Below, in pieces: positions 45,282 through 55,459 of a DNA stretch of 64,000 nucleotides. Within the stretch, counting starts at the first letter, position 1, and every line of letters begins with the position of its first letter. Made by a program: the position numbers and the translations under genes. The stretch comes from Nageia nagi (lineage: Eukaryota; Pinophyta): contig JBITNC010000001.1 in NCBI GenBank assembly GCA_050084985.1, forward strand, positions 55,552,001 to 55,616,000, written 5' to 3'. The notes beneath the pieces are model-generated. The model made no database searches. It had not been told where the DNA came from and saw nothing but the letters and a program-made list of their open reading frames with translations.

Positions 45282-45693
45282 TATTAAGATCCCACATCTT
45301 AACATTTTAGTGTTAGTATTAGTATTTTAATTAAATTATCAACCTATATTATAAACCGTAATATTGTGATTGTAAGGGTGGGGCCTACTTTTGTATGACT
45401 ATTAGGGTTAGGGTTAGTATATTATAAATAGGTAGAAGTGTGTGGAGAAAGGCATCTTGAACATTATTTTTTACTTTTGGAGTTGTAAGGAGGTAGCCCC
45501 CTCAAAGCAACCTGTGATTCTATTACCATTCAGTAAAATCTATATCCTTATCTACTTATTATTGTTATTTTATGTTCTACTTATCAGCACATGCTCTGTT
45601 ATTTCCATTGGATTAGTTACCATTTTCTTGTTCAAATCAATATTCATTTACATTTTTGTAATATTTCCCTTTCATATTCACAACATCATAACA
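45282..45693 (+). repeat. Element E 5' LTR
   Basis: 412 bp, starting TATTAAGATCC (the 3' copy has TGTTAGGATCC) and ending CATCATAACA. It differs from 50895-51304 at about 50 positions by eye (near 12%). ATTATAAATAGG near 45421-45432 is the likely TATA box. The 99-codon frame at 45442-45741 is an artefact across the LTR end. Confidence 0.93.
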
Positions 45694-45695
45694 TT

Positions 45696-45709
45696 TGGTA
45701 TTATAACTC
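45696..45709 (+). other. Primer-binding site of element E
   Basis: TGGTATTATAACTC lies two bases after the 5' LTR and is a decayed form of the initiator-Met site TGGTATCAGAGCTC. Confidence 0.8.
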
Positions 45710-46719
45710 TCTCTAGGGCCATTCTATTACAAGAAAACTAAAAAAAAAAAATTCTTAGAGGTCTAAGCTAGAAACCTTGTACTAGGGGTTTTAAAATATC
45801 CAAGAGGATCTATCATTTTTGGCTAAGCACACTTGCCCATAAAGCTATGTGTGAAGTGAGATGTTAAAAACTTTGCACCAATACCTAGGCCTTAGATAGA
45901 ACCCTACACAGAATCAGACTCCATGTACTAAAAGGTATTTCAGAAACTATCTAGGCTATAAACAAAAACTAGGTAGGAAGTTGTGTCAATCATCTATAAA
46001 CTATAATGCACTAGCAAGTGTCGCTAGAAATTTACTTATCACAAAAGCCATCTTTGAAGCCTCTTTCCTTGTAAAAGTTGGATAGGAGGGGTGTTTAGAC
46101 AAGCCTACAAAGTAGATAATCCTAACCCTAGAATTATTCTTTCACATTAAAATCTTGATTCAAAAGGTAGAATGTATGACATGCAATTTTTTAGACCTAC
46201 CAAAAATAGCAGTTTAGAGGCAACAAAACCTTCAAAGCTAAATAACTTAAAATTTGTACCATTTTAACATTTATTAACAAAAGCAGATAGACCCATAGAT
46301 ATAAAAAAAGAGGTTGGGAGTTCAAAAATCATCATCAAGATACCTAGCCCATTGTGATCATCTTTTGAGTTGATCATTTTGGTATATTACACCCATACAC
46401 TTTTCAAGCACTTTCTAAAAATAGCAATTTCCAAAAATAGTAGCTTTAGAAATAGCAATTTTCAGAAATGGCACTTGAGATAAGATCCCAAATAGTAGCA
46501 CAAGCTGATCCTACCATGATGATATTTTAGACAATGATTCGACAAATGGTAGTTACACTTATTGGGATATTTAGGGTTTAAATTTGAAAATTATAAACCT
46601 AAATACAAACCATTAATAGTAAGTGTGATAGTGTCCAACTAAGTATCAGTCATACCAATAATGCATCCAATTCATAGTAATTAGGGTAGTTAGAAAATCT
46701 ATAATGGTATCATTATAAC

Positions 46720-47470
46720 TTTCAGGGCCAACAAGGTGGTTTCATTCTTCCATGCACAACCAAATTGGATTTCTTTGATTTTATGGAGATGATCCCACTA
46801 GTTGGATTTATAAGTCCAAATAGTATTTTACATTGAACCAAATCCTAGAAGATTTGAAGGTGCACATGGTAACTTTTCATTTGGATCGTGAGGCTCTCTA
46901 ATGGCACCAGTGGTACTCAAAAACTCATCCTGCTCCTTCATGAGATGAATTTACTCAACAATTATTGATCCATTTTGGTCCTAGTGACTGTGAAGATTTC
47001 ATAGGGGCATTGACCAAGTTACATCAAACCATAATAGTTAAAGAATACCAAAATTAGTTTGAGAAACTAGCAAATCATACAGAGGGGTTGGATGATGCAT
47101 TTTTCACAAGTTATTTTATTAGTGGATTAAAACAAGAAATTAAATTAGAGGTCAAAATGTTTAATCCCAAAACTATGATGGATGTTATTACCTTGGAAAA
47201 GCTTGCTAAAGATAAAGCTAGTGCTCATCAACAAAATGTAAGACTCCCATTCACAAAATACATAATACTTCCCATTCCTCTAATAACATAAGTGCCCCAC
47301 CACTAAATTGCATAATGTAAACTAAGAAGTTGATGTGGGAGGAAATGGAAAAGCATGAAAAGAAGGGTTTGTGCTATAATTGTGATGAGAAATTTGTTCA
47401 TGGTCATCATTGTACTTAATAAAACTTGTATTTGCTTAATGCTGATGCTCCTAGTGAGGAGGAATACAAG
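46720..47470 (+). pseudogene. Element E gag
   Basis: Gag motifs are scattered over three frames. The best open piece (47088-47291) reads FFTSYFISGLKQEIKLEVKM and PKTMMDVITLEKLAKDKA, the helical end of a chromovirus capsid. A zinc knuckle, KGLCYNCDEKFVHGHHCT, lies near 47367-47420 with Cys, Cys, His and Cys all kept. Stops such as the TAG near 47055 break the frame. Confidence 0.8.
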
Positions 47471-47579
47471 AGTGTAGCAAAAGGCTATAGGGGAAACTCC
47501 AAATGAGAAGGCCCCAGTTATCTCTTATGGTGCATTAGCAAGAATTACTACCCCTCAAACTAAGAAGGTCAAAGGGTTT

Positions 47580-48060
47580 TTTAAAAAGCGCACTCTTATT
47601 ATATTGTTGGATTTAGGAAGTACTCATAATTTTATTGATCCATGGATAGGTAAGGCTACTAACTATTACATATACCCTACAAATAATTTTAAGGTTATAG
47701 TTGGTAATGGAGGAAAAATTGCATGTAAAGGCACATGTCAAAATGTCAAACTGAGCATGGGCCACTATACTTTGAAGAGCAACATGTATGCTTTACTACT
47801 TAGCAGATGTCATATAGTTTTGGGGGTGTAATGGTTAAGGACTTTGGACACCATGCCATATAATTTTACAAACCTATGGATGACCTTCAAGATAGCTAAA
47901 CAAGAGCATACTCTTAGGGGATTACAAGTTGGACCTTCACAAATTATGATCTCCCATATCATGGAAAAGATCTTACAAAAAATTAGGAAGGGAATGTTGG
48001 CACAGTTCTATTCTTTAGCAATCAATGAATCTGAACTCATAGAGCCTAAGGACTTGTAAT
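47580..48060 (+). pseudogene. Element E protease
   Basis: The piece at 47604-47831 reads MLDLGSTHNFIDPWIGKAT, where chromoviral proteases have DSGSTHNFI. The active-site Ser has become Leu, with Asp and Gly kept. VIVGNGGKIACKGTCQNVKL then follows, as does SRCHIVLGV near the domain end. A second piece (47844-48059) reads through LWMTFK into the linker before RT. Confidence 0.8.
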
Positions 48061-48174
48061 CCATCTTGAGTAAGCATGCATGTGCCTTTAAGGAACCAAT
48101 AGGCTTACTACCATAGCGATCTCATGATCATGATTTCTAGTTGGTGCCAAGAAGTCAACCACCAAACATTCATC

Positions 48175-48790
48175 CTTATCGGTATCCTTATTTACAAAAA
48201 AATGAAATTGAAAAATTAGTTTAGGAACTATTGGATGTAGGAGTAATTTGACCTAGTGTAAGCCCATATTCTTCTCCAATTATATTAGTTCATAATAAAT
48301 ATGGCTCATGGCATATGTGTGTGGATTTCAAGGATCTCAACAAAATTGCCATCAAGGACAAATTTTCCATATCGATCATTGATGAATTATTGGATGAATT
48401 ATATGGGGCAAGATATTTTTCCAAGTTGGACCTACAATTTGGGTATCACCAAATCCACCTCAAGGAGGAGGATATAACAAAAATTGCATTTCACACCCAT
48501 GAGGGCCATTATGAGTTCTTTGTCATGCCTTTTGGCCTCACAAATGCTCCATTCACATTTCAAAGTTTAATGAATCAAGAGTTTTTTTCCATTCCTTAGA
48601 AAGTTCATTTTAGTTTTCTTTGATGATATCTTGATCTATAATAAGACATGGTAAGAACATGTGGTACATGTTGACCAAACCTTACAAATTTTGAAGGAAC
48701 ACTAGCTATAAGCAAAAAAATCAAAATGTTCATTCGGTAAGAGGGAAATTGACTACTTAGGCCATATTATATCTGAAGAGGGAGTTAAGG
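48175..48790 (+). pseudogene. Element E reverse transcriptase
   Basis: The RT motifs are complete and ordered: YRYPYLQKNEIEKLV near 48178, [20 protein letters not shown] near 48262, [15 protein letters not shown] near 48318, [20 protein letters not shown] near 48415, [19 protein letters not shown] near 48520 and FILVFFDDILIYNKTW near 48605, with both catalytic Asp of the FFDD loop intact. The 94-codon open part is 48315-48599. A frameshift lies between it and FFDD. YLGHIISEEGVKVD near 48758 closes the domain. Confidence 0.92.
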
Positions 48791-48813
48791 TGGATGCATA
48801 AAAGATTATTGAC

Positions 48814-49488
48814 ATGCAAAACTTGTCTATTTCTACATCTTTGAAAAGTCTTCAAGGATTCTTGGAGTTGATAGGCTATTATAGAAAATTTGTGAAGGAT
48901 TATGGTAAGATTACAGCACCTTTAACCATGTTGTTGAAAAAGAATGCATTCCAATGGTCCCCTCGAGCTAAGGTAGCTTTCCTTAAGCTTAAGGATGCAA
49001 GGTGTACCACCTTAGTATTAGTAATGCCAAATTTTTCTAAATCTTTTATGATAAAAAGTGATGCTTATGGAGTAGGAATCGAGGTATTATTGATGTAGGA
49101 GGGGCATCCCTTGATGTTCACTAGTAGAGCACTCTTTGGTAAAAATTTGGGTAAATCCATCTATGAAAAAGAAATGCTTGCCATCATTCATGTAGTTCAA
49201 TGCTGGAGACCATATCTCATTGGTCACCATTTCATCATCCTCATGGATCATCACAGTTTGAAATTTTTCATTAAGCAACATATTTCTACACTTGAGCAAC
49301 AAAAATGGTTGACCAAACTACTAGGGTACAATTATGAGATAGTATATCGTAAAGGTAAAGAGAATGTGGTTGCCAATGCTTTGTCCAAAAAATTTGAAGA
49401 TCAAGTACCATTGCAAGCTCTTTCATCTCCTATTCCTCAATTGTTGGATAAAGTTAAAAAAGAGTGGGTAGAGGATAGCTCCACCTAA
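48814..49488 (+). pseudogene. Element E RT thumb and RNase H
   Basis: 48814-49098 reads LKSLQGFLELIGYYRKFVKD and APLTMLLKKNAFQWSP, the thumb and connection, then SDAYGVGIEVLL with the first RNase H Asp. 49111-49488 (125 codons, open) continues with YEKEMLAIIHVVQCWRPYL, LMDHHSLKF and YEIVYRKGKENVVANALS, holding Glu and Asp catalytic positions. The last one is changed: ADALS is usual, ANALS is seen. One TAG (49096-49098) separates the two pieces in the same frame. Confidence 0.9.
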
Positions 49489-50640
49489 GAATTGTTAAAA
49501 CAAATCACTCAAGATCCCACAAGTAAACCATACCACACATGGCATGATGGTAGTTTGATATTCAAAGGTTGAATTTTGTTACCATCTCCTTCAAAATGTA
49601 AATTAGAAATACTTATCAAATTGCATTCCACACCTACATTAGGACATGATGGATTTTTGAAAACTTATAAGTAGGTGGCATGGTCGTTCTCTTGGGAAAG
49701 TATGAAATTGGATATCAAGTAGTTTGTGGTAGCTTGTGATGTGTGTCAACGATAAAAGGGTGAGATAGTGGGTACTTCAGGAATCCTTCAACCTATTCCC
49801 ATACCTACTCATACATGGATTGATATCTCAATGGATTTCATTGAATTCCTTCCTAAATACAATGGTAAATTAGTTATTCTAGTGGTGGTTGATTGATTAT
49901 CCAAATATGCTCATTTTGGTTCATTGGCTTATCCCTACAAGGCAATGATAGTGGCATAATTATTTTTGGATATAATTTTTAAACTATATGATATGCCAGA
50001 GATGATTGTAGTGATCGTGACCCCACTTTTACAAGCCATTTTTGGCAAGAGCTTTTCAATATGTAAGGTACCCAATTAAACATGAGCTCAGCATATCACC
50101 TGCAAATTGATGGTTATACTAAAATTGTCCATAAATGTTTAGAAACATATTTATGTTATTTTGCTTCAACATAACCTATACATTGGGTACAATGGCTTCC
50201 CTTGGCTGAGTGGTGGTATAATACATCTTATCATTCTACCAGCAAGATGACCTCCTATGAAGCAATGTATGGTCAAGCTCCACCAATAATCACCTTGTAT
50301 GTTGTAGGTACTAGTAAAGTTTAGGCAGTTGACTCAGCATTAGTTATCAGGAGGATATTTTTCATTTACTCAAGGATAAACTTCAGATAGCTCAACATTG
50401 TATGAAATAATAAGCTGATCAGTAACATGTTGAAAGGGAGTTCTAAGTAGATGACATGGTCTTTTTGAGGCTACAACCTTATCACCAGAAATCCTTAAAA
50501 ATAAAAAAACCCTCAAAAATTGGCCCCAAAGTTTTATGGTCCCTACAATGTGTTATAATGCATTGGCCCAGCTATATACAAACTAAATCTTCTTGCTTCT
50601 TCAAAGATTCACCTAGTGTTTCATGTCTCTTGTATTAAGA
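49489..50640 (+). pseudogene. Element E integrase
   Basis: The zinc-binding region reads LHSTPTLGHDGFLKTYK near 49622-49672 and VACDVCQR near 49732-49754, so both His and both Cys remain. ISMDFIEFLPKYNGKLV near 49826 holds the first catalytic Asp. Later parts drift through frames, with TSYEAMYGQAPP-like sequence near 50250-50285. The open piece 50456-50638 is in a shifted frame. Confidence 0.8.
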
Positions 50641-50659
50641 AAGTGGTTGGATCAAAGGT

Positions 50660-50881
50660 TCAAGTTTAGACATAATTACCTGAGTTGGTGAAGGATTGAT
50701 CAATGGTAGTCATACCTAAGGTAGTTTTAGATCAATTTTCATGATATCTTCATAATCAATCCATCACATAAGTCCTTGTACAGTGGAAAGGCATGGCACC
50801 AGAAGATGCAACATAGGAAATACTTCATTAGCTGTAGCAACAATTTCCACACTTCAAGCTTTGAGGATAAAGCTTCATCCC
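50660..50881 (+). pseudogene. Element E chromodomain
   Basis: Chromodomains of chromoviral integrases bind modified histones and steer insertion. Near 50715-50880 the reading VIPKVVLDQFS, a stop, then VLVQWKGMAPEDAT and QQFPHFKL matches the usual VQWKGLPPEDATWE box. Two or three stops interrupt it. It ends just before the PPT. Confidence 0.8.
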
Positions 50882-50894
50882 AAGAGGGATGGAA

Positions 50895-51304
50895 TGTTAG
50901 GATCCTACATCCTAACATTTTAGTGTTAGTATTAGTATTTTAATTAAATTATTAACCTATATTGTAAACCATAATATTATAATTGTAAGGGTAGAGCTCG
51001 ATTTTGCATGACTATTAAGGTTAGGGTTAGTATATTATAAATAGGTAGAATGTGTGGAGAAAGGCATATTGAACATTATTTTTCACTTTTAGAGTTGTAA
51101 AGAGGTATCTCCCTTGAAACAGCCTATGATTCTATTACTATTCAGTAAAATCCTATCCTTATTTGGTTATTGTTATTATTTCATGTTCTACTTATTAGTG
51201 CATGCTCTATTATTTCCATTAGATTAGTTTCCATTTTCCTATTCAAATCAATATTCATTTACATTTTTCCAATATTTCCCTTTCATATTCATAGCATCAT
51301 AACA
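50895..51304 (+). repeat. Element E 3' LTR
   Basis: 410 bp, starting TGTTAGGATCC directly after the PPT AAGAGGGATGGAA (50882-50894) and ending CATAACA. This copy keeps the TG start that the 5' copy has lost. ATTATAAATAGG recurs near 51036. Confidence 0.95.
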
Positions 51305-52234
51305 AGCTCACTATCTTTCATGACATTTGGTTTTAGATCAAGGACCATGTCAGTAAAGTTTTCGTAGAAGTTAGCCACCTGTAAGAGCTCATTAGCCACT
51401 AGGGAAATACTTTGAGCTTGATGATTCATGTTCCTCCTTAACTAATCCAATAAGAACACTCATGATCAAGATAATGCCCTACCCCTAAGGAAAAAAATTA
51501 AAGCTCTACCTACATGTCTCACCAACATCATCATGATACTTGGGATCCATATCCTCCACCTCTATGAAGTGCTCATGTATGGGAATCTTGTCCTAGCTAC
51601 CCTCATAAGATTTCTATTTGAAATGATTTCCCAAGATCATCTCATCATAATTATGGTTGGGGCAGTCAAACTAAGGGAGAAAATAATGAGTGGCATGACA
51701 TTTTTAATGTTTGGATAGATCTAGATAATTCTACAATTAATGGAGGAGTGGTGACTGAGGATGGGTTTCTTATTCATTTACCATTGAGCATGCATCAGAT
51801 GAGCCAAATTGGCATGATAGTTGTAAAATGTTGGATAACATGCTTTGATCATGAATTCCCTCCAATGTTTGGAAGCATAATGAAAATATGGAAGATCCTT
51901 TTACCACCATTAATGAGGTGGTCATCTTTGTGCTAACTAGCACTCTATCGACTAGTACTCCACCCACTTCTTGATGGCATTGAATGCATATGTTGATGTT
52001 TAACATTGATGGTGGTGTTTTAATGTTGTTTACTTACCATTTCAATTAGTTAACTTGTTGTTTGGTTTCCTTCCATATGGTCTATGGAGGTTTATTTTGT
52101 TTTGTATCTTGACACATGGAAGTTGAGACTTATATTATAATTTATTGCAATGCTTAACATTTGGAATGTACATTAACCACCATCACCTTTTGTATGATTT
52201 AGTATTTATAATACAAACCTAATCATTAAAAAAA
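51305..52234 (+). pseudogene. LINE ORF2 end and 3' tail
   Basis: The reading continues from 45281 with LTIFHDIWF near 51308-51335. Near 51530-51720 it gives HDTWDPYPPP, NDFPRSSHHNYGWG and EWHDIFNVWIDLDNS, a low-complexity extension after the RT-linked region. After 52010 it is non-coding, closing with AATCATTAAAAAAAGG; the A run at 52228-52234 is the likely remains of the poly(A) tail. Confidence 0.65.
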
Positions 52235-52374
52235 GGAAACTCTTGAATTCCATTTATAAGTTGGTCATAACTTTTACCTTTATTAAGTTCACATTTTAGT
52301 TTATAATTTGGCTATACATAAAAACTTTCCCTACTCTTTATAGCCATGAAATGATATCTCATTAAAATTCCCAT

Positions 52375-52510
52375 GGAATTTGATGAGATAAAATAATTTT
52401 GGTGGTACTTTGTGAAGCTCATTAGAATCATAAAACCTTTGGTGGTATCCATAATAACATTCCATAACAAAGTTCATAAGACATGGAGGACATAAAACAC
52501 ATTTGAAATA
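52375..52510 (+). repeat. Second copy of the epoxide hydrolase 5' flank and start codon
   Basis: About 130 bp resemble 32572-32712, through AATAATTTTG(G/A)TGG, CATTCCATAA and AAGTTCA(T/C)AA to an ATG at 52483 reading MEDIKH, like the pseudogene at 32692. A TGA follows soon after and no further exon is found. This is the stub of a second epoxide hydrolase copy, about 18 kb away with the LINE and its insertions between. Confidence 0.7.
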
Positions 52511-54045
52511 CTACTTCTTTTTCCTGAGTATCTTTTCAAGAATTCTTCTTCACCATTATAATAAATCGATCTTTTTTCAACTAGTTATTTCCCTCTTGAA
52601 AAAGGCCACAAAAACCTAATTTTCATAATATGCCCATATTATCAACAAGAATATAAAGAGAGCTCTCAAATCAATAGGTAAATCAATGTTTGATGAAAAC
52701 CAATAAGATTGTTATAACCAAAGGTTTGTGTAATAGAATTATTGTATTGTAGGTGAGAACTTCACAAATGCAACATGAGAGAATTTGAAAGTATAGATAC
52801 ATAATTTTTTTTAATGTAATTTTAAACCTATTTGTTTGAAGGGCCTATAAAACATTATCAAGAAGTAAATATATATCAAATATTTGAATGTTTGTTTCTC
52901 ATATAAAGAAAATTATTGAACAGTGCACAAATATTCCAAGAAAAATAAGAATACTTCCTAGGATAATTAACCATAACCATTCACACCCACCCTATGAAAA
53001 AAAATCATTAAGTATCAGAACTGCTACTTTCCATAGACATATGTAACATCCCATCAAATAATAATTCAAATTCATATGTAAGTCAACCTCAAACTAGTAA
53101 ATAGAATCTATTTCTTACCAATAAGATTGGAGGTCATTGCATATATACATAATTATATTATGGATTTCACCAATTTAACCAAATGAAGATTTCAAGAGAA
53201 GTAAATAAAGAAATCTAACAAGATTGTTACAATCGAGAGCTCAAGTTCAACTAGTTGAATACCTTACCTAGATTACGAGTATGAAATTCATAAATATAAG
53301 TTCAAGGAATCAAATGCATTAATAAGTTACCCTTTATTAACCCCTAATACATAAATAAAATTTACATGTGCCAAGGTGCCTATAATTTGGGTTTATAATC
53401 TATATTCTAATAACTTCCTTAATCTCAACCACAAGATATAGGAATGTAAAATTTACCAACATCTCCATTTATTATCAAATTTCTTGAGCCAAAGTATGGT
53501 CTAAGGATAATGAGTGACATCTAATATCTAATACTCAATCGTCAAAAATGGAGTGAAATTGATGTCTTTTAGATTAATTATTTGGTATAGTGGCAATAGA
53601 TCTTGATTAAATCTATTGTTCTACAATGTTTAAGTGAAATGGTCATACTTTTTGATCAATTCCATGACATCATGATAATTAACCTCTTTGTGCTTTTTTT
53701 TAATTAGATATATGGGTTGAAGTATATTTTCAATAATCTAGATGCCTTGTATAATTTTAATTCATGTATCCCTCAAATTTATTATTTCTCATGTAAATGA
53801 TCCATTATTATTCTAATTATTTATTTCCAATACACAATGAAGTCCATTACTTTTGTAATGATATTTATTTTTTGCTTTTGATTATGGAATTTTGTTTTTT
53901 CATCTTAGATAATTTCCCTTTTATGCCAATGCCAAAAATCAAATGCATATTAAGTATCCAACTCTAGACTCATCATATTTGGTAAGATAGATAACACCAA
54001 ATAGAAATACTTATGAAGTTTATCTAAAATTTAACTTTGCAATCA
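52511..54045. other. Unassigned AT-rich stretch
   Basis: I see no coding motif, LTR or clear repeat here. Frames are all short. Confidence 0.4.
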
Positions 54046-54760
54046 CTTCATAAGAGTGTGTACAAAACTTACTCCTTTAAATTTTATGATCAAAGTCATT
54101 GAAACTATTATTTTGGGTGAGGAAGAAGACTCTTACAAGGTTGTAGTGTTAGGTAATGATAATAGTACAATTATATATGGATTTGATAGTGATGGCCATA
54201 ATCACATTAACATGGAAATGCTAGATTCTTTCACCAAATCCTGGTAGATTGCAAAGCAATGGCATCCCAAGTTTAATCAATGGAAGGTAAAGGAAAATAT
54301 TTTGAAAAAGGACTTTTTTATTATTCCAACTTATGATAGACCTTTGGTGAGTGTCTTTTCCTAATCCAAAGTTTGATGGTAACTATATCAAGCTAGTTGT
54401 TTGCTATTATAGAGTTTTAATAGTGTTTCTTCTCTTCCAAAAAAGAATACCAAACATAATTGTGATGGAACTTTACAACCCTCCTCATCCTCACCCATTT
54501 TGAAAGGAAGTTATGAAAATGACCAAAACTATTGTAAAAGAATATAATATTTTCATAGATATGCAATGTTTGAGAGTGGAAGACTACATATTCTTTTGAA
54601 AATATGGCAATGCTAAGGTGCTTATCTACAATCTAATTCTAAATAAGTATAATTGGTTTCCACCATGTTCCTTGAGAAACTTACATGAATGTTGTCCACA
54701 AATGTATAACCCTACATGCAACTCAACATATTTAATGGTATATTTGCCTTCCTTGATATG
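54046..54760 (+). pseudogene. Remnant of an unrecognised ORF
   Basis: I cannot name this protein. The open piece 54056-54247 reads LTPLNFMIKVIETIILGEEE, SYKVVVLGNDNSTIIYGFDS and INMEMLDSFTKSW. After a TAG, in the same frame, it continues with IAKQWHPKFNQWKVKENILK and FFIIPTYDRPLV to about 54345. A further protein-like stretch near 54470-54610 reads MELYNPPHP and CLRVEDYIFF. The composition and a stop at a Gln-like position suggest true former coding sequence, perhaps from a retroelement accessory ORF. No motif decides it. Confidence 0.45.
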
Positions 54761-55367
54761 ATACCCTTCATCATTCTTACTTTGGAACTTTGAGGAGTAT
54801 TAGGTAAAACATATGTTCATGCTCATAAATAGATAAATTGCTTTGTCAAATTCGTAGGTGTTATTTAAATTTGAGGGATCTAAATGTATATTCATCTATT
54901 GTTGCTCTTTATTTTGAAGTCCTTATTTTTCAAGATAGAAGAGAGAACATAGCTTAACCAAAATATGCTTAGTGATTTTATTATACTTTTGGTTAAACAT
55001 TGATAGTTCCTATAAACCAAGGGGTTTAAAAGGATGTTAAAAGACTTATCTATCTATCTGTCTATATTAGTTAATAACTCAAGTCATATGGGTTGTTAAT
55101 CTAGTAACTCATCCTTATGATTTGTATTGTTTTAAATTTACTTTTATTTATTTAATGCTAATTACCTTAACCTATCTCTTATCTATCATGATTTATCATC
55201 ATAGTGTAAATAATTTCCTTGGAAAATTTCATTTACCTTTAGTTGATGTTATTGATTCTCAAAGTCCTTGTAATTGTTGTTTGAATTAGGAAAAAAATTG
55301 TTATAAGCATCACCTAATACTAAATCTTTTCCTTAATTTCCTTTGATTTTCCTTTTTTACCCTTATA
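54761..55367. other. Unassigned AT-rich stretch
   Basis: Nothing recognisable apart from short ATCTATCT words near 55050. Confidence 0.4.
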
Positions 55368-55372
55368 TTTCT

Positions 55373-55457
<85 letters not shown>
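55368..55457. repeat. (CT)n microsatellite
   Basis: A nearly uninterrupted CT run of about 88 bases, with one CC phase change at 55391. The open frame over it (Leu/Ser repeats) is an artefact of the repeat. Confidence 0.98.

Positions 55458-55459
<2 letters not shown>

Larger units (their letters stand above)
45282..51304 (+). mobile_element. Ty3/gypsy chromovirus E, complete but decayed
   Basis: All landmarks of a full element are present on the + strand: 5' LTR 45282-45693, PBS 45696-45709, Gag with zinc knuckle, protease, RT, RNase H, integrase, chromodomain, PPT 50882-50894 and 3' LTR 50895-51304. AGCTC flanks both sides exactly. The chromodomain at the polyprotein end (50690-50880) puts it among chromoviruses. 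It is 6023 bp long and sits in the LINE. Confidence 0.95.
36900..52234 (+). mobile_element. L1-type LINE, split by elements C and E
   Basis: Without the two insertions this is about 5.7 kb, a normal size for a plant L1 element: ORF1 (about 36925-37885), ORF2 endonuclease (about 38040-38560), RT (about 39300-40400) and C-terminal parts (40400-40626, 44260-45281, 51305-52010), then a 3' tail ending in an A run at 52228-52234. Element C (40627-44254, with ACTTT copies at 40622-40626 and 44255-44259) and element E (45282-51304, with AGCTC copies at 45277-45281 and 51305-51309) cut it cleanly. The 5' end and the LINE's own target duplication were not identified. Confidence 0.85.

Noticed and set aside
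45442-45741. 99-codon frame, with its partner at 51170-51367
   Set aside because: They repeat because they lie in the two LTRs of element E; hydrophobic content follows from T-rich LTR sequence.
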